Below are positions 54,267-64,000 of a stretch of 64,000 nucleotides of DNA, piece by piece. The stretch comes from Rhizophagus irregularis. Lineage: Eukaryota > Glomeromycota > Glomeromycetes > Glomerales > Glomeraceae. A program made the position numbers and the translations under genes. The stretch is taken from assembly GCF_026210795.1 (NCBI RefSeq), contig NC_089447.1:3474501-3538500 (forward strand), in the 5' to 3' direction. The notes below the pieces were generated by a model, which worked only from the letters and a program-made list of their open reading frames with translations, was not told where the DNA came from and did not search any database. Within the stretch, counting starts at the first letter, position 1. Each line of letters begins with the position of its first letter.

Positions 54267-55613
54267 CCCTATGAAAAAAAATCATCCAATTTTTGTACGA
54301 TATTTGTTCAAGTTCGTGTGGAAATTGTACAATTATTGCAGATTTTTGGATAAAAATAGCTATGAAGTTTTTCAAAGCATATTAAAAGTATGCAATTTTT
54401 GTACAACTTAAATTTAGAATATAGAAAATGTTCAATTTTTGTGTGATCTTTATACAACTTAAATCTAGGATACAGAAAACATTCAATTTTTGTACAATAA
54501 AAATTGTGATTATTGTACAACTTGAAAATAGACTTAAATTTAGGATACAGAAAGCAATTTTTGAGTAATCCTACTATACTACTTTCCATCTTACCTGTAT
54601 GGTTACATTTGACCACTTTTAGGGTCAAATAGACCACTTTTAACCATTACAAATAGATTTCCTAAGTAAAGTGATTTATGCAGTAAGGTTACACAAATTT
54701 CAACTGCATATTTGCTTATAAACGGGCATCTTTCGGACCCATTGGTGAAATTTTTGTATCATCTTGTAACTAAAAAAAAGTCAAAAACTTTTTATTAGGT
54801 TACACAATTAGTTCTGACTGGAATTATAATTTGGCCAGAATTATGCGGTAAAAATTAACTCTTAAATTATATATGTTGATCACGTGATCTGATCGTCAAA
54901 ATAAATATGATGACGCGAAATGTTTTTGTTTATGTTTTTTTAACCTTTTAACTTTTCTTCAACTTTCTTTTAAAATATCAGGTAAGAAAAACTTGTGTTC
55001 TTTATCTTTTTATTTTCCTAACTTTTTACATTTTAATGTTACTAACTTGCTTTCTTCACTAACTTCATACTTTTTTTTATTACTAACACTAATAATTTAC
55101 TTTTTAACACTACTAATTTGCTTTCTTCACTAACTTCATACTTTTTTATTTATTTAATACTAATAATTTACTTACACTAATAATTTACTTTCTTCTTTGA
55201 TACTACTAATTTACTTTCATGTTATTAACATACTTTATTTTATTTTATTTTCTTACAAATTTTTATATTTATGATTATATCAAATTTAGTATTTTATTTA
55301 TGAAATATTGTGTATATTTTTTATATTTTAAGTCAATAAAAATTCATAATTTCACTTTATAAATTGCCTGTTATTACTGTAAAATTTAACCTATAATTCC
55401 TAAAATATGGCCTAAAATTTGGCTCAGAAATCACACAATAATTGTATAAATTCAGGTCAAAAATAGGATAATTATTGAATGAATTACCATGCAATAATTG
55501 TGTGATTTATTGCAATTTTTAGCACAATTATTGTATGGTCAAATATACAGAAATCGTAGTGAATTTAATTGAATGATTTTTCAACAAAAATCACACAGAC
55601 TTTTTTCATAGGG
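54267..55613. mobile_element. CCCTATGAAAAAA element, 1.35 kb
   Basis: Inverted ends CCCTATGAAAAAA lie at both sides and are flanked by ATA (54264-54266 and 55614-55616). The interior has repeated ACAATTTTTGTAC-type and TTAGCACAATTATTG motifs and no transposase. Ends and duplication match the element in K3, defining one family. The open frame at 54308-54637 (minus) is built from the repeat and is probably not a gene. Confidence 0.75.
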
Positions 55614-56392
55614 ATAATAAGGCTAAGCAGAGAAGGACGTTCACTAAACTATTACCCAACATGTAATCTATAGAGCCACGATGCGCTTCCAGTCCCTATT
55701 ACCTAGTGGCAGCTTAACTTCAGGTATATATGGCCATCAATCTACTTAAGAGATATAATATAACTTACCTAGTGCGACTAACACATAATTTCGTTTATTA
55801 TAAACGCAACTCTCAAACTGAGAACCCTTTTCTACTGAAGAGGTCATTGTTAATAAGTGAAAACAAATATAAAAAAGTGAGTCTTTAAAGTTTAAAAATA
55901 ATACACAAAAACACGACACAAAAAAATAGACTTACTTTTATTCTAAATTTGAAAGTAGAAGCGCGGTTTGGTCTCATGACTATATGTTTGAAGTTTGATT
56001 TTATGATAAAACTCTTGGCGGACATTTGATTGATAGATCTCGTAAATGAAATTTATAAATCGATTGGTATTAACGTTAAAATGCGATATAATAAAATCTT
56101 ATAAATAATAATAATCCTAATTTTGCTTATTACCCACACTTTTAATAAAAATTCTTATTAAAAATGATTTATATATTAAAATGTAAATTAAAATAGAAAA
56201 ATAATTTATAATTTAAAATAAATTTTATTCAAAAATAATCGTTTAAATTTTATAATAATAACGCATGTTACTAAAAAAAAAAAATTATTATTTTAAGTTT
56301 TACGAGACATAACATTTTCATAGGACGTTCTAGCTTTTGGGTATTAATTTGAAATTATTTTTTTATTAATGTTATCAAAGTGTTTTTTACTG

Positions 56393-56503
56393 GGGGTGAT
56401 CATCACCGTTGGCCAGAATTATCAAATTTTACCGGTACTATATTTTTTTTAATGCTGGTCGATCGACATGATTTCAGTCACCAGTGATCATTACCCCCGG
56501 TGA
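56393..56503. repeat. Short inverted repeat with GGGGGTGATCA ends
   Basis: GGGGGTGATCATCACCG and, reversed, CCGGGGGTAATGATCAC face each other over 110 bp. The interior has GGCCAGAATTAT and ATGCTGGTCGA motifs similar to the hAT-like MITE interior. No clean duplication was found. Confidence 0.45.
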
Positions 56504-56687
56504 TAGTTAGAAAAATTCTATCAAAATATCATATTAGCATCTGAGTAAGATAAAAGCCACACTGATTAATGAAATTAGTCAATCGTACGGTCACTCGTAC
56601 GACCTAAAAATTACGTAACATTAATTCCCTGATTTTTTATAAATTACATTTTTTACTATTTTTTTATTTAACTTATTTATATTATAT

Positions 56688-59028
56688 TTAATTATTACTC
56701 GTAGAACTAGTAGATTGTTTATTATTTTGTAAAATTATTTGTTTCAAATCTTGAATTTCTTGTTTAAGTATTTGTATTTCATAATTAGCAATTGGAACAG
56801 ATTCTCGTCCGTGATTATAATTCGTATTAATTATTGAAGCTGGAGCGGGAGGTTGTACTATTTCTTGTCCAGGGTGATAATTACTTTCATTTCTATTATC
56901 ATTATTTATCACTTCAGGTTGTTGTACAATTTCCTGTCCGGGATAATAATTATTTCTTTCGGTTTGATAATTATTATCACCATTTTCATTTCTATTTCTT
57001 CTATCTTTAACATTATTAATTACTACGGGTTGTTGTAATTCATTTCTATTTCTTCTATCTTTAACATTATTAATTGCTACGGGTTGTTGTACTTCATTTC
57101 TATTTCTTCTATTATTAACATCATAAATTACTATGGGTTGCCGTACTTCATTTCTATTTCTTCTATCATTAACATTATTAATTGCTACGGGTTGTTGTAC
57201 TATTTCTTGCCTAGGATTAGAATTATTACTATTAGCTTGATTATAATAAACAACATTTCTATTTATATCATTATTAATTAATGAAGCTGGAACGGGTATT
57301 TGTATGGTATAATTACTTCCATATATCATTCTATTCATTCTATTGTTACATTTTCTAAGTAAAATGGATACTACAATGATAAATGCACCACCGCAAATCA
57401 ACAATATTACAGTTACGCCAGTTGAAATTTTATTAGAATTTTGGTCATTATATCCCGAAGAAACCGAAGAAACTTTTGGCGATAAAGATGACGAAGTTGG
57501 CGATAAAAATGACGAAGTTCCCGTTATTGCTATTGGTGCTGGTGGTGTTGCTAATGCTAATAATTTGGCTGATGATAAAGATGTTGCTGGTGCTGGTGTT
57601 GCTAATGCTAATAATTTGGCTGATGATAAAGATTTAAATTCATTCGTCCATATATATTCGTTTATATTACTGATGTCAAGTAACAGAATATCATTTTCAT
57701 TATTTTTCTTATAACCTGATCCTATTAAAATTTATTATAACTTGGTTAATATTTTTATTAAACTAATTTAAATAATAGTTTTAAAAAGTATATTTACCAA
57801 ATGATAATACCATATAATTTCCAATTACATTTGCTTTATGATGACTTCGGGACGCTGGAATTGACCCAGAAGATTTCGGGATACGCCATTCAAAATTTAT
57901 TAAATTTAATTCATGAAGTTGATCTTGCGTCGCAGAGACAAAACCTCCAAAGGTGATTATTCTTTTACCATCTAATCCTATTAAAATATAATTACATCTT
58001 ATTTTAAAACACAGAAAATAATTTGATAATATTATTGTTTATATACATACCAAGAACAGCGGATCCTCCATCTTTTTTAGGTGGTATCGTACCTGTAGTT
58101 GTCTATAATTTAATAAAAAAAAATGCTTAGTAGTAAGAAGTCTTTTACAATTAATTGATAATTTATATTTACTTACTTTCTTACTCCAATTATTGTTTAC
58201 TGTATCATATATATAAACCTATATAAATAATTAGTTAAACTAACTAACCCAGAACAAAATTTTATCGGAAAAAAAACAATACTTCAAATTGAAATTTATT
58301 TATTGATTTCAATACCTCTGCTAAATTACCGGTATTACTACTATCTAAATAATGATAAAAAAATGACATATATAAAGATAATAAATACAAAGAATTATAG
58401 AATTACTTTGCTTACCTATATAAATTATCTTGTTATCAGGCAATAAAATGGAAGAACTCGCCGCTCCAATATTTTGTGTACCAATCGGATTTACTTTTTT
58501 CCAAACTAAATTTATTGTATCTAAAATATTAATATCAGATACATCTAATGCACTCAAGATATAGATATCATAGTTTATAGTTGTCATATCACAATCTACA
58601 AGAAATGGTTTGTCTCCTGCTATTTTTGGAATACTCCATGAATTACTTCGTGGATTAAATGTGTTAACTAATTCCATAGTAGCATATTTGACATTACTGA
58701 GGCCTCCACATATAAACAACGTATCATTATTTGTGCCACCTATCGCGGATCCAGCATTATAATGAGGAGAAAGAGTATTAATATTTGTTAAATCATTCAC
58801 TTTTAAATTTTGAGTATTAAATGAGACAGAAAAATCGATATAAAAAAATTCGTTTCCAATTTCTTCAAGTGGGAAACCACCCAAAATATACAATTTTTTA
58901 TCAAAAAGCGTTGCAGTATGACCACGCCGTTCTTTTAGTACATAGGGTGATATTTGGCAATTTATTTCAATAAATAATTGAAATAAAAACCACAATATAA
59001 TAATATAAAATCGATGTATTTGCAACAT
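56688..59028 (-). CDS. Kelch-repeat single-pass membrane protein (K4)
   Basis: Six exons: 59028-58416, 58344-58316, 58218-58177, 58102-58051, 57977-57798 and 57721-56688. They join in frame to 1950 nt, 649 residues. Residues 1-25 form a signal peptide ending EINCQ. The Kelch propeller (RRGHTATLFDKKLYILGG, TLFICGG, IITFGG) runs to about 305, followed by NDILLLDIS and EYIWTNEF as in K1. Unlike K1 and K2 there is then a Ser/Ala/Pro-rich stalk with a duplicated LSSAKLLALATP unit. The membrane helix is at about 406-427. A 220-residue tail follows, with four repeats of QQPVAINNVKDRRNRNE type, two PGQEIVQ units and a C-terminal coiled coil (LKQEIQDLKQIIL). A cell-surface sensor or adhesin role is inferred. 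The open frame on the other strand at 57343-57714 is a shadow. Confidence 0.85.
56990..57230. repeat. Coding minisatellite in the K4 tail
   Basis: About four tandem copies of a roughly 60-bp unit containing TTGCTACGGGTTGTTGTACT and TTCATTTCTATTTCTTCTAT. They encode the 20-residue tail repeats of K4. Unit length is a multiple of three, so gain or loss keeps frame. Confidence 0.8.
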
Positions 59029-59109
59029 ATTCTTTTATTTTTTTTTCAAAAAAAAATAAGAATAAGAAATTAATTTTTCAACAAAAAAAAAAAAAAGAAG
59101 TTATTATTT

Positions 59110-59480
59110 TATTGCAATCTGTGTTACATTCCAATTTGAATTTTTTTTTGCAGTTTCTAAAAAGTCAGCTACAATGGGAAAATTAATATTATATAAGTCT
59201 TATTATATAATAAAATAAAATCTATCATGCATATATTCGTCAACTCATCGATTATTGTAGTTCTGCTTTGTAGAAAATTTTTTTATTTCACTTAATAGGA
59301 CCTGCAATAACACGTGTTGATTGTACTACTATCCATAAAAAGTGAATTAATTTAATATTGACAAGAATTGTACGATCAACAATCGAGCCAAAAAATGAAA
59401 AAAATGCAACGTTGCACAATCACTACCTGGGTTGTGATATAATAGTACTAGCATCAGATTATTGTCTGATCAGAATAGGA
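59110..59480 (-). promoter_or_regulatory. K4 promoter with motifs shared with K2
   Basis: GTTACATTCCAATTTGA lies about 100 bp upstream of the K4 start. Further up are the palindrome TGCAACGTTGCA (59405-59416) and ATTGTCTGATCAGAATAGGA (59461-59480), each matched in the K2 upstream region in the same order. Confidence 0.45.
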
Positions 59481-60466
59481 TTATAAGGTAATAAAATAAC
59501 TCTTTTCACCCTTGTTTCGTAATTGTTTTCTACATAAATATGTGGTAATCATTTGTACATTGTATAAATTAAAATTCTAAAAATTTATTTTATATTGTCA
59601 AGTGATATCAAACGGTACGACGCTTTTCCTTATAAAGAGATAAATAACGAAATAAATGTTTCTAAATTCAATAAGACTTATGAAACAGTTACTCGACGTC
59701 GTAACTGCAGTATTATTGTGTCTTATGCAAGTTATGCAAAAGTAAATATAATAAATTAAACCTCTAGGCAAAAACCAATTAATTTTAAATGAAATTTTTA
59801 AATTTTTGTGCATTATTATTTTCCTGCCATTTTATGAATCAAAAAAACTTTCTTATGATTTTGTTGTGGCGCAGTTGCTAACTCTAGGTACGTTAAGTCG
59901 TTAAGTATGAGGTATTTGAAAATTTTTGAAAATATTAGACACAGCAATCTAACATTTATATGGTCATCCGTACCCCAAGAAAAATTTAAATTTAATGTGA
60001 AATCTTTTAATTTTTATTTTTATTTTTATTGTTAGATTCCACGTGAACGAGGTCACGATACAAATTGCAAGGACAAACTATTCGTAAGCTAAAAGTAATT
60101 CTAAACTAAACCGTGAACCAAACCGCCATTACGACAACGCCACACTGGCGTCGAAAAACAAACCTGTGGAGGGGCGTACCTAGGCAAATTTAATATGAAA
60201 TCCCTAGAATCTGGAACAATTTACAGTAGATAGAAATACCACGTGTTGTTTCATTCATAATTAGAGGTTTCGTAATATTAAATTTTGGCTGAAGTCATAA
60301 TTTTTTGTTTGAATAATTCTGGCTTGCATGCATGATTGGCAAATTGATTATGAACTTTCAAACATTTTTAACTTGAACAAATTTTAAGTAGTTTTTTGGT
60401 CTAACTCAGAACTCAGAACTCAGCTTAACGTCTATTACTCTATTATGCTTTCTTCTTTACTACTAA
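59481..60466. other. No gene seen
   Basis: Includes a GC-richer stretch (59870-60180) with GTGGCGCAGTTGCTAAC, an A-box-like string, and a TTTTTATTTTTATTTTTA run. It may hold an old SINE, but flanking repeats could not be defined. No coding sequence was recognised. Confidence 0.4.
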
Positions 60467-60773
60467 GGCCACACAAATTCAATTTTTCGGTTCACGTAAC
60501 ATTGAAATTTAAAATCGACCCGGGGACCCGGGGTTTATTGTTTATTAGTAAAAAAAGTTTATATATAAAATCGTGACATTTGATTGGTTGACTTTTAAAA
60601 GGGAGGAATTTATTTTCGCTCTAGAAGTTCTCAGCCGCGTGATAAACTTACCCGCCAATAAAATTACGTTCTGATCACATGATAAATTTTTTATATATAA
60701 ACTTTTTTTTATTGAAATTTGAAAAAGTGACCCGGCCGGGTGAAGTGAACCGAAAATTCGAATTTGTGTGGCC
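60467..60773. mobile_element. PIF/Harbinger-like MITE, 307 bp
   Basis: Inverted ends GGCCACACAAATTC(A/G)A with matching TTTTCGGTTCAC inside, flanked by TAA on both sides (60464-60466 and 60774-60776). A TAA/TTA 3-bp duplication is characteristic of PIF/Harbinger elements. Interior contains GACCCGGGG and GGCCGGGT. No ORF. Confidence 0.8.
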
Positions 60774-60776
60774 TAA

Positions 60777-61890
60777 TAAATAATATGTGCATAATTTTAA
60801 ACTTATATATATATACGATTTTGGCAAATAAATTTATATTATTCATTAAGACAGAAAAATTTAATTATAGTAACAACTTTGAAATAACATTATCTTTAAA
60901 ATATAAATCAGTAAATAGCGGTAACTCTGGCCAAGCTTATAATTCCGGCCGGAATTAAAACTGTGTGTAACATCATTCAAATTTTGTGGCCGATTTTTTA
61001 TTCGATAATCGGTAAAATCGATTCTGATTCGATTTTCGATTAATTCGATTTTAGTAAAATCGATTCTAAAAAATTTCTAATCCCTAATATAAAGTAATTT
61101 CTTCATACTGTACCATATATAATTATAATTTATTTGAATACAAGCCACGAATAATAAAATGTTAAAAGTGGACTATTATGTATACAATTTAGATTAATAC
61201 ACACCAAATTTATGACAAGAAAATAAGTTAGCATCATCATGACCATTTAAACTATAAACATCCGAAAGATTTAAAAACGAAGAGCCAATATAAATTAGTT
61301 TAATGAAAAAATATTTATAAACACGAATGTCAAGTTGCTACACATCAAGCTACTGAACGTATTAATTTTTTTTTTTAAACACTTTATTAAACAGTTAAAA
61401 CAGTTTGAAATAGGTTGTAAATGAGTTGCCCATTTCATGTTATTATGAAGGAATTTATTACATTGTTACGCAAGTAGAACCAAGCGTAAAGCAATGTGAC
61501 ATTTAACGTATTTACCGAATAAAATCAACTAAAATAAAAGTGCCGAAATAAGGGACCTTTATACAGTCGCCACTGGTTATACCGAACCAAAAACTCGTTA
61601 TACTGAACCAAGATTCCCATTTTTATAATTTTTTTTTTTGTTAGTAACGCGTATTTTTTATTATTTAATGAAATTTATAAAATTTATATTATTATCTTTT
61701 TTTCTATGTTTTTTTATTTTATTATTATTATAATTTTTTTTAGTCTATATGATCTATATTATTATTCCCTTCTATTTTTCCTTCCATTCTTTTCCTTTTT
61801 TATCTTTTGCTGTTATGTTCAATTCTTTTGCTATAACTTCTGAACATCTCGGTAACCATACAGTATCTTTTCCCTAATATTCAAATAATT
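60777..61890. other. Intergenic, decayed repeats
   Basis: A repetitive stretch with ATTCGATTTTCGATTAATTCG motifs (60985-61080) and a CGGTATAACGAAC-like patch (61565-61615, GTTATACCGAACC). No coding sequence. Confidence 0.4.
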
Positions 61891-61896
61891 TCGTTC

Positions 61897-62560
61897 CTAT
61901 ATTACTTTAACCATCTCTTTCTTAGCTTCGGTTCTTCCTATTTTATTTAATTGATTATTATATAAACCTTTCGTCAATTCTCTAAATTTCAAGGCGTGCC
62001 TGCCAGTGTTTTCCGATATTAAAATTTTTGATGTTTGATTCATTAACGTTATATATTCTACCGTGACATGTTTTAACGGCTTAATTTTTATCGTATTATT
62101 TTTAAATTCATTTTCTAATTCCATAAGAGCATTGAACATTATTTTTTCTTCCGTGTACTCATTACTCGTACACTCCCACATGTGGTCCCAATTTGCTGGT
62201 ACATTATGATTATTGGTTCTATTGTAGCATCTGATGCAAGCTTCCGTTATAATTGCATTATTACCTCTCTTGAATAAAATTTCATATGTAGGTAATTCTT
62301 TTATGAAATTGTTGATTTTATATGCCCGTATTTCATTATCCAATACGTTGGTTACAAATCTATTCACGCTTGTTCCTTTCTTAATGAACTTAAATGTCGT
62401 GTTCCAATCATATTCTGGCAATACATTCAAATGGAAATATCCATCAAATGTTCACTTGCTAACATTTCACCTTTATATTTGATTCTATTGTACATTTCAT
62501 CCAGTTTCTATAGTAATCTCCAAATATTGGGCGTTTTTTCCATCTTAACGTATAACACAA
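61897..62560 (-). pseudogene. LINE C-terminal remnant
   Basis: A 177-codon frame (62430-61897) contains TEACIRCYNRTNN and NWDHMWECTSNEYTEEK, the CxxC...HxxxC zinc-knuckle arrangement found near the C-terminus of non-LTR retrotransposon polyproteins. Upstream, in other frames, LDEMYNRIKYKGEMLASEHL can be read, so the element is frameshifted and 5'-truncated; no reverse-transcriptase core remains in the window. It is a dead LINE piece. Confidence 0.5.
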
Positions 62561-62639
62561 ATCTTCTATCATTAGTTTTATTTTCTCTTTTTTTTTCCTT
62601 TTTCTAAAATTCGTCTTTTCTTTTAATCCATGACACCGC

Positions 62640-64000
62640 CAAGAAATGTTCTTTAATCCAATTAAATAAAAATTTATATTCTAAATATAATTTATAATTC
62701 AAATTTTTTCCGTTCACTTTTTTCAAGATCAAAATTTATACCACTATTATATATATTTTTATCTAAATGTAAAGTAAATTCTACTATGTTCTTTATTAAC
62801 TGGTATCAATATAATTATTAAACTTGATAATTCTATTTTAGCTGTTCATTAAAATATTAATGAAAATAAATTAAAAACTTACAAAATATCGCGTCCAGAA
62901 GACTGAAGGAGCCACCTAAAAAGTAAAAATAGAAACGTATAAACATTTTATTAAAGGATTTGTTTTTTTTTTGTTTTTCTACATAATCTATATAACTAAA
63001 AAAATACATAAAAAAATCGTAACGTTTAGACTAGCATGTTAAATAGTTTTGAATTGTGTAATAGTATATTTTCTGCTTGCGCCTAATCTATTCCATGTTA
63101 GCGTAAGTTTTTTTTTGCTTCTTATTTTCTAGATTATTTAGGTTAATATCGGTAAGTTCAAGGTATGAATTCCGAATTGCAGATCATCAATATTGTTACC
63201 GATTTTTATTAAATATTACTTTGTGAAACTAATTAAAAAATATAAGTTCTTAATTAATTATTTATATAATACAGTAAAGGTAAAGTAGATCATTAATTTA
63301 TTATATAATACCCGCCAAAAAAAAAATTACGTAAACATACCCCTAATTTTTTTAAGTAACACATTAGTAATAGCTTTTGTAATATTCTATCACGTGATAT
63401 CATCGCGACACAAAAAAAAAATGTAATTATTATCGGAAAAATATTAAAATTTTAATGAGGAAATAATATTGTTTTATTCCGAGTTTCTGAGTACACTATC
63501 ACTAAAATTTGTCTATAAAAAAAATATTAATTTATAAAATTATTTTACATTATCTTATCATTCAAATAAACTGACGATCAGGAGCTGCGGCATAAAGGTT
63601 AAAATAAAATAAAAGCCATATTGTTATAATATTTATAATATACAACCTGATTTACTTTATAAATCTTATAAGCGGACCTTCAAAATTTTATGCAATATGC
63701 ATGATCCAATATATCAAAGCTTATTTTTTCATCACATGATCACATGATCAATAATATCAATAATCATGAGTCATCTCTTACAGAAAAAAAAATTTTTTTA
63801 CTATTGTTTTGTTTGATCAATGACGCGATTTTTGGCTCTGACTATAGCAAACTCGCAAACTCCGTGGGAAAAAAAAATTTTGTATGACAATTTTTTTTAT
63901 ATAAAATACCTCTCCATCCAAAATTTTTTTTTAAAAAATATCCTTTTTTTCCCCTCATTCTTATCATTTCCAGCATAGTAACCCATAAAAAAAAAATAAT
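62640..64000. other. No gene seen
   Basis: AT-rich right edge with homopolymer runs. No ORF, exon pair, RNA or bounded repeat could be supported. Confidence 0.5.

Noticed and set aside
54308-54637. 109-codon minus-strand frame with repeated FLYPKFKLY
   Set aside because: Encoded by the internal short repeats of the CCCTATGAAAAAA element, with no conserved domain or splice context.
57084-57714. Plus-strand open frames, including a 123-codon one with GDKDDEVGDKNDE-type repeats
   Set aside because: They are antisense shadows of the K4 tail and stalk repeats, whose minus-strand frame has the paralogue-conserved motifs and splice structure.
59868-60040. Possible second SINE (A-box-like TGGCGCAGTTGC and a TTTTTA run)
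   Set aside because: No B box, no poly(A) in the expected orientation and no flanking duplication could be found.

Overview
The window looks like nuclear DNA of an arbuscular mycorrhizal fungus, most likely Rhizophagus or a close relative in the Glomeromycotina. This is an inference from content, since no search was run. The DNA is very AT-rich. Genes carry short spliceosomal introns with GTAAGT-type donors and CTAAC/CTAAT branch points. The recognisable families are ones known to be hugely expanded in these fungi: TKL-like kinases with an IHRDFHSGN catalytic loop, Kelch beta-propeller membrane proteins and BTB proteins. Much of the remainder is transposon debris. No tRNA, rRNA or CRISPR was seen.

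Layout. 1-1753 (minus): start of a gene whose first three exons lead into a regular array of at least fourteen consecutive 3-nt micro-exons, separated by tandemly duplicated 71-114-nt introns; the array runs off the left edge. 2.0-6.2 kb: decayed gene pieces, including two BTB remnants. 6.4-7.2 kb: a small LamG/concanavalin-like gene. 8.7-9.7 kb: a multi-pass membrane protein. 10.3-17.4 kb: two Kelch-transmembrane genes on the minus strand (K1, K2). A third (K3, a pseudogene at 45.5-46.7 kb) and a fourth (K4, 56.7-59.0 kb) lie further right. Intact K1, K2 and K4 share the same six-exon structure, an N-terminal signal peptide, a propeller, one membrane helix and a repeat-bearing tail.

19.9-29.1 kb (plus) and 37.7-41.6 kb (minus) hold two copies of a large gene in inverted, convergent orientation. 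It encodes about three cysteine-rich (zinc-ribbon-like) repeats followed by a protein kinase. The right copy (G2) is nearly intact. The left copy (G1) is split by a 4.9-kb compound insertion made of an inverted-repeat element carrying a SINE, a 60-bp palindromic satellite and a retroelement-like tail. Between the copies are nested transposons and an arrestin-like gene (33.4-34.4 kb). 42.8-45.3 kb is an unclassified transposon ORF whose stops mostly fall where Trp, Arg or Gln would fit. 47.4-48.9 kb is a frameshifted kinase pseudogene. 51.3 kb is a DUF3504/Crypton-like remnant, 52.7-53.4 kb a decayed Kar5-like karyogamy gene, and 61.9-62.6 kb a LINE C-terminal remnant.

Several elements have clean termini and target-site duplications (TSDs): an AGGACC hAT-like MITE family (three copies), a MULE-like MITE with a 9-bp TSD, a PIF/Harbinger-like MITE with a TAA TSD, and an apparently distinct CCCTATRAAAAA family with an ATA TSD (two copies, one inside K3). 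The intact genes (kinase, Kelch receptor-like proteins, arrestin-like, LamG) suggest cell-surface sensing and signalling, but nothing here proves that they act together.
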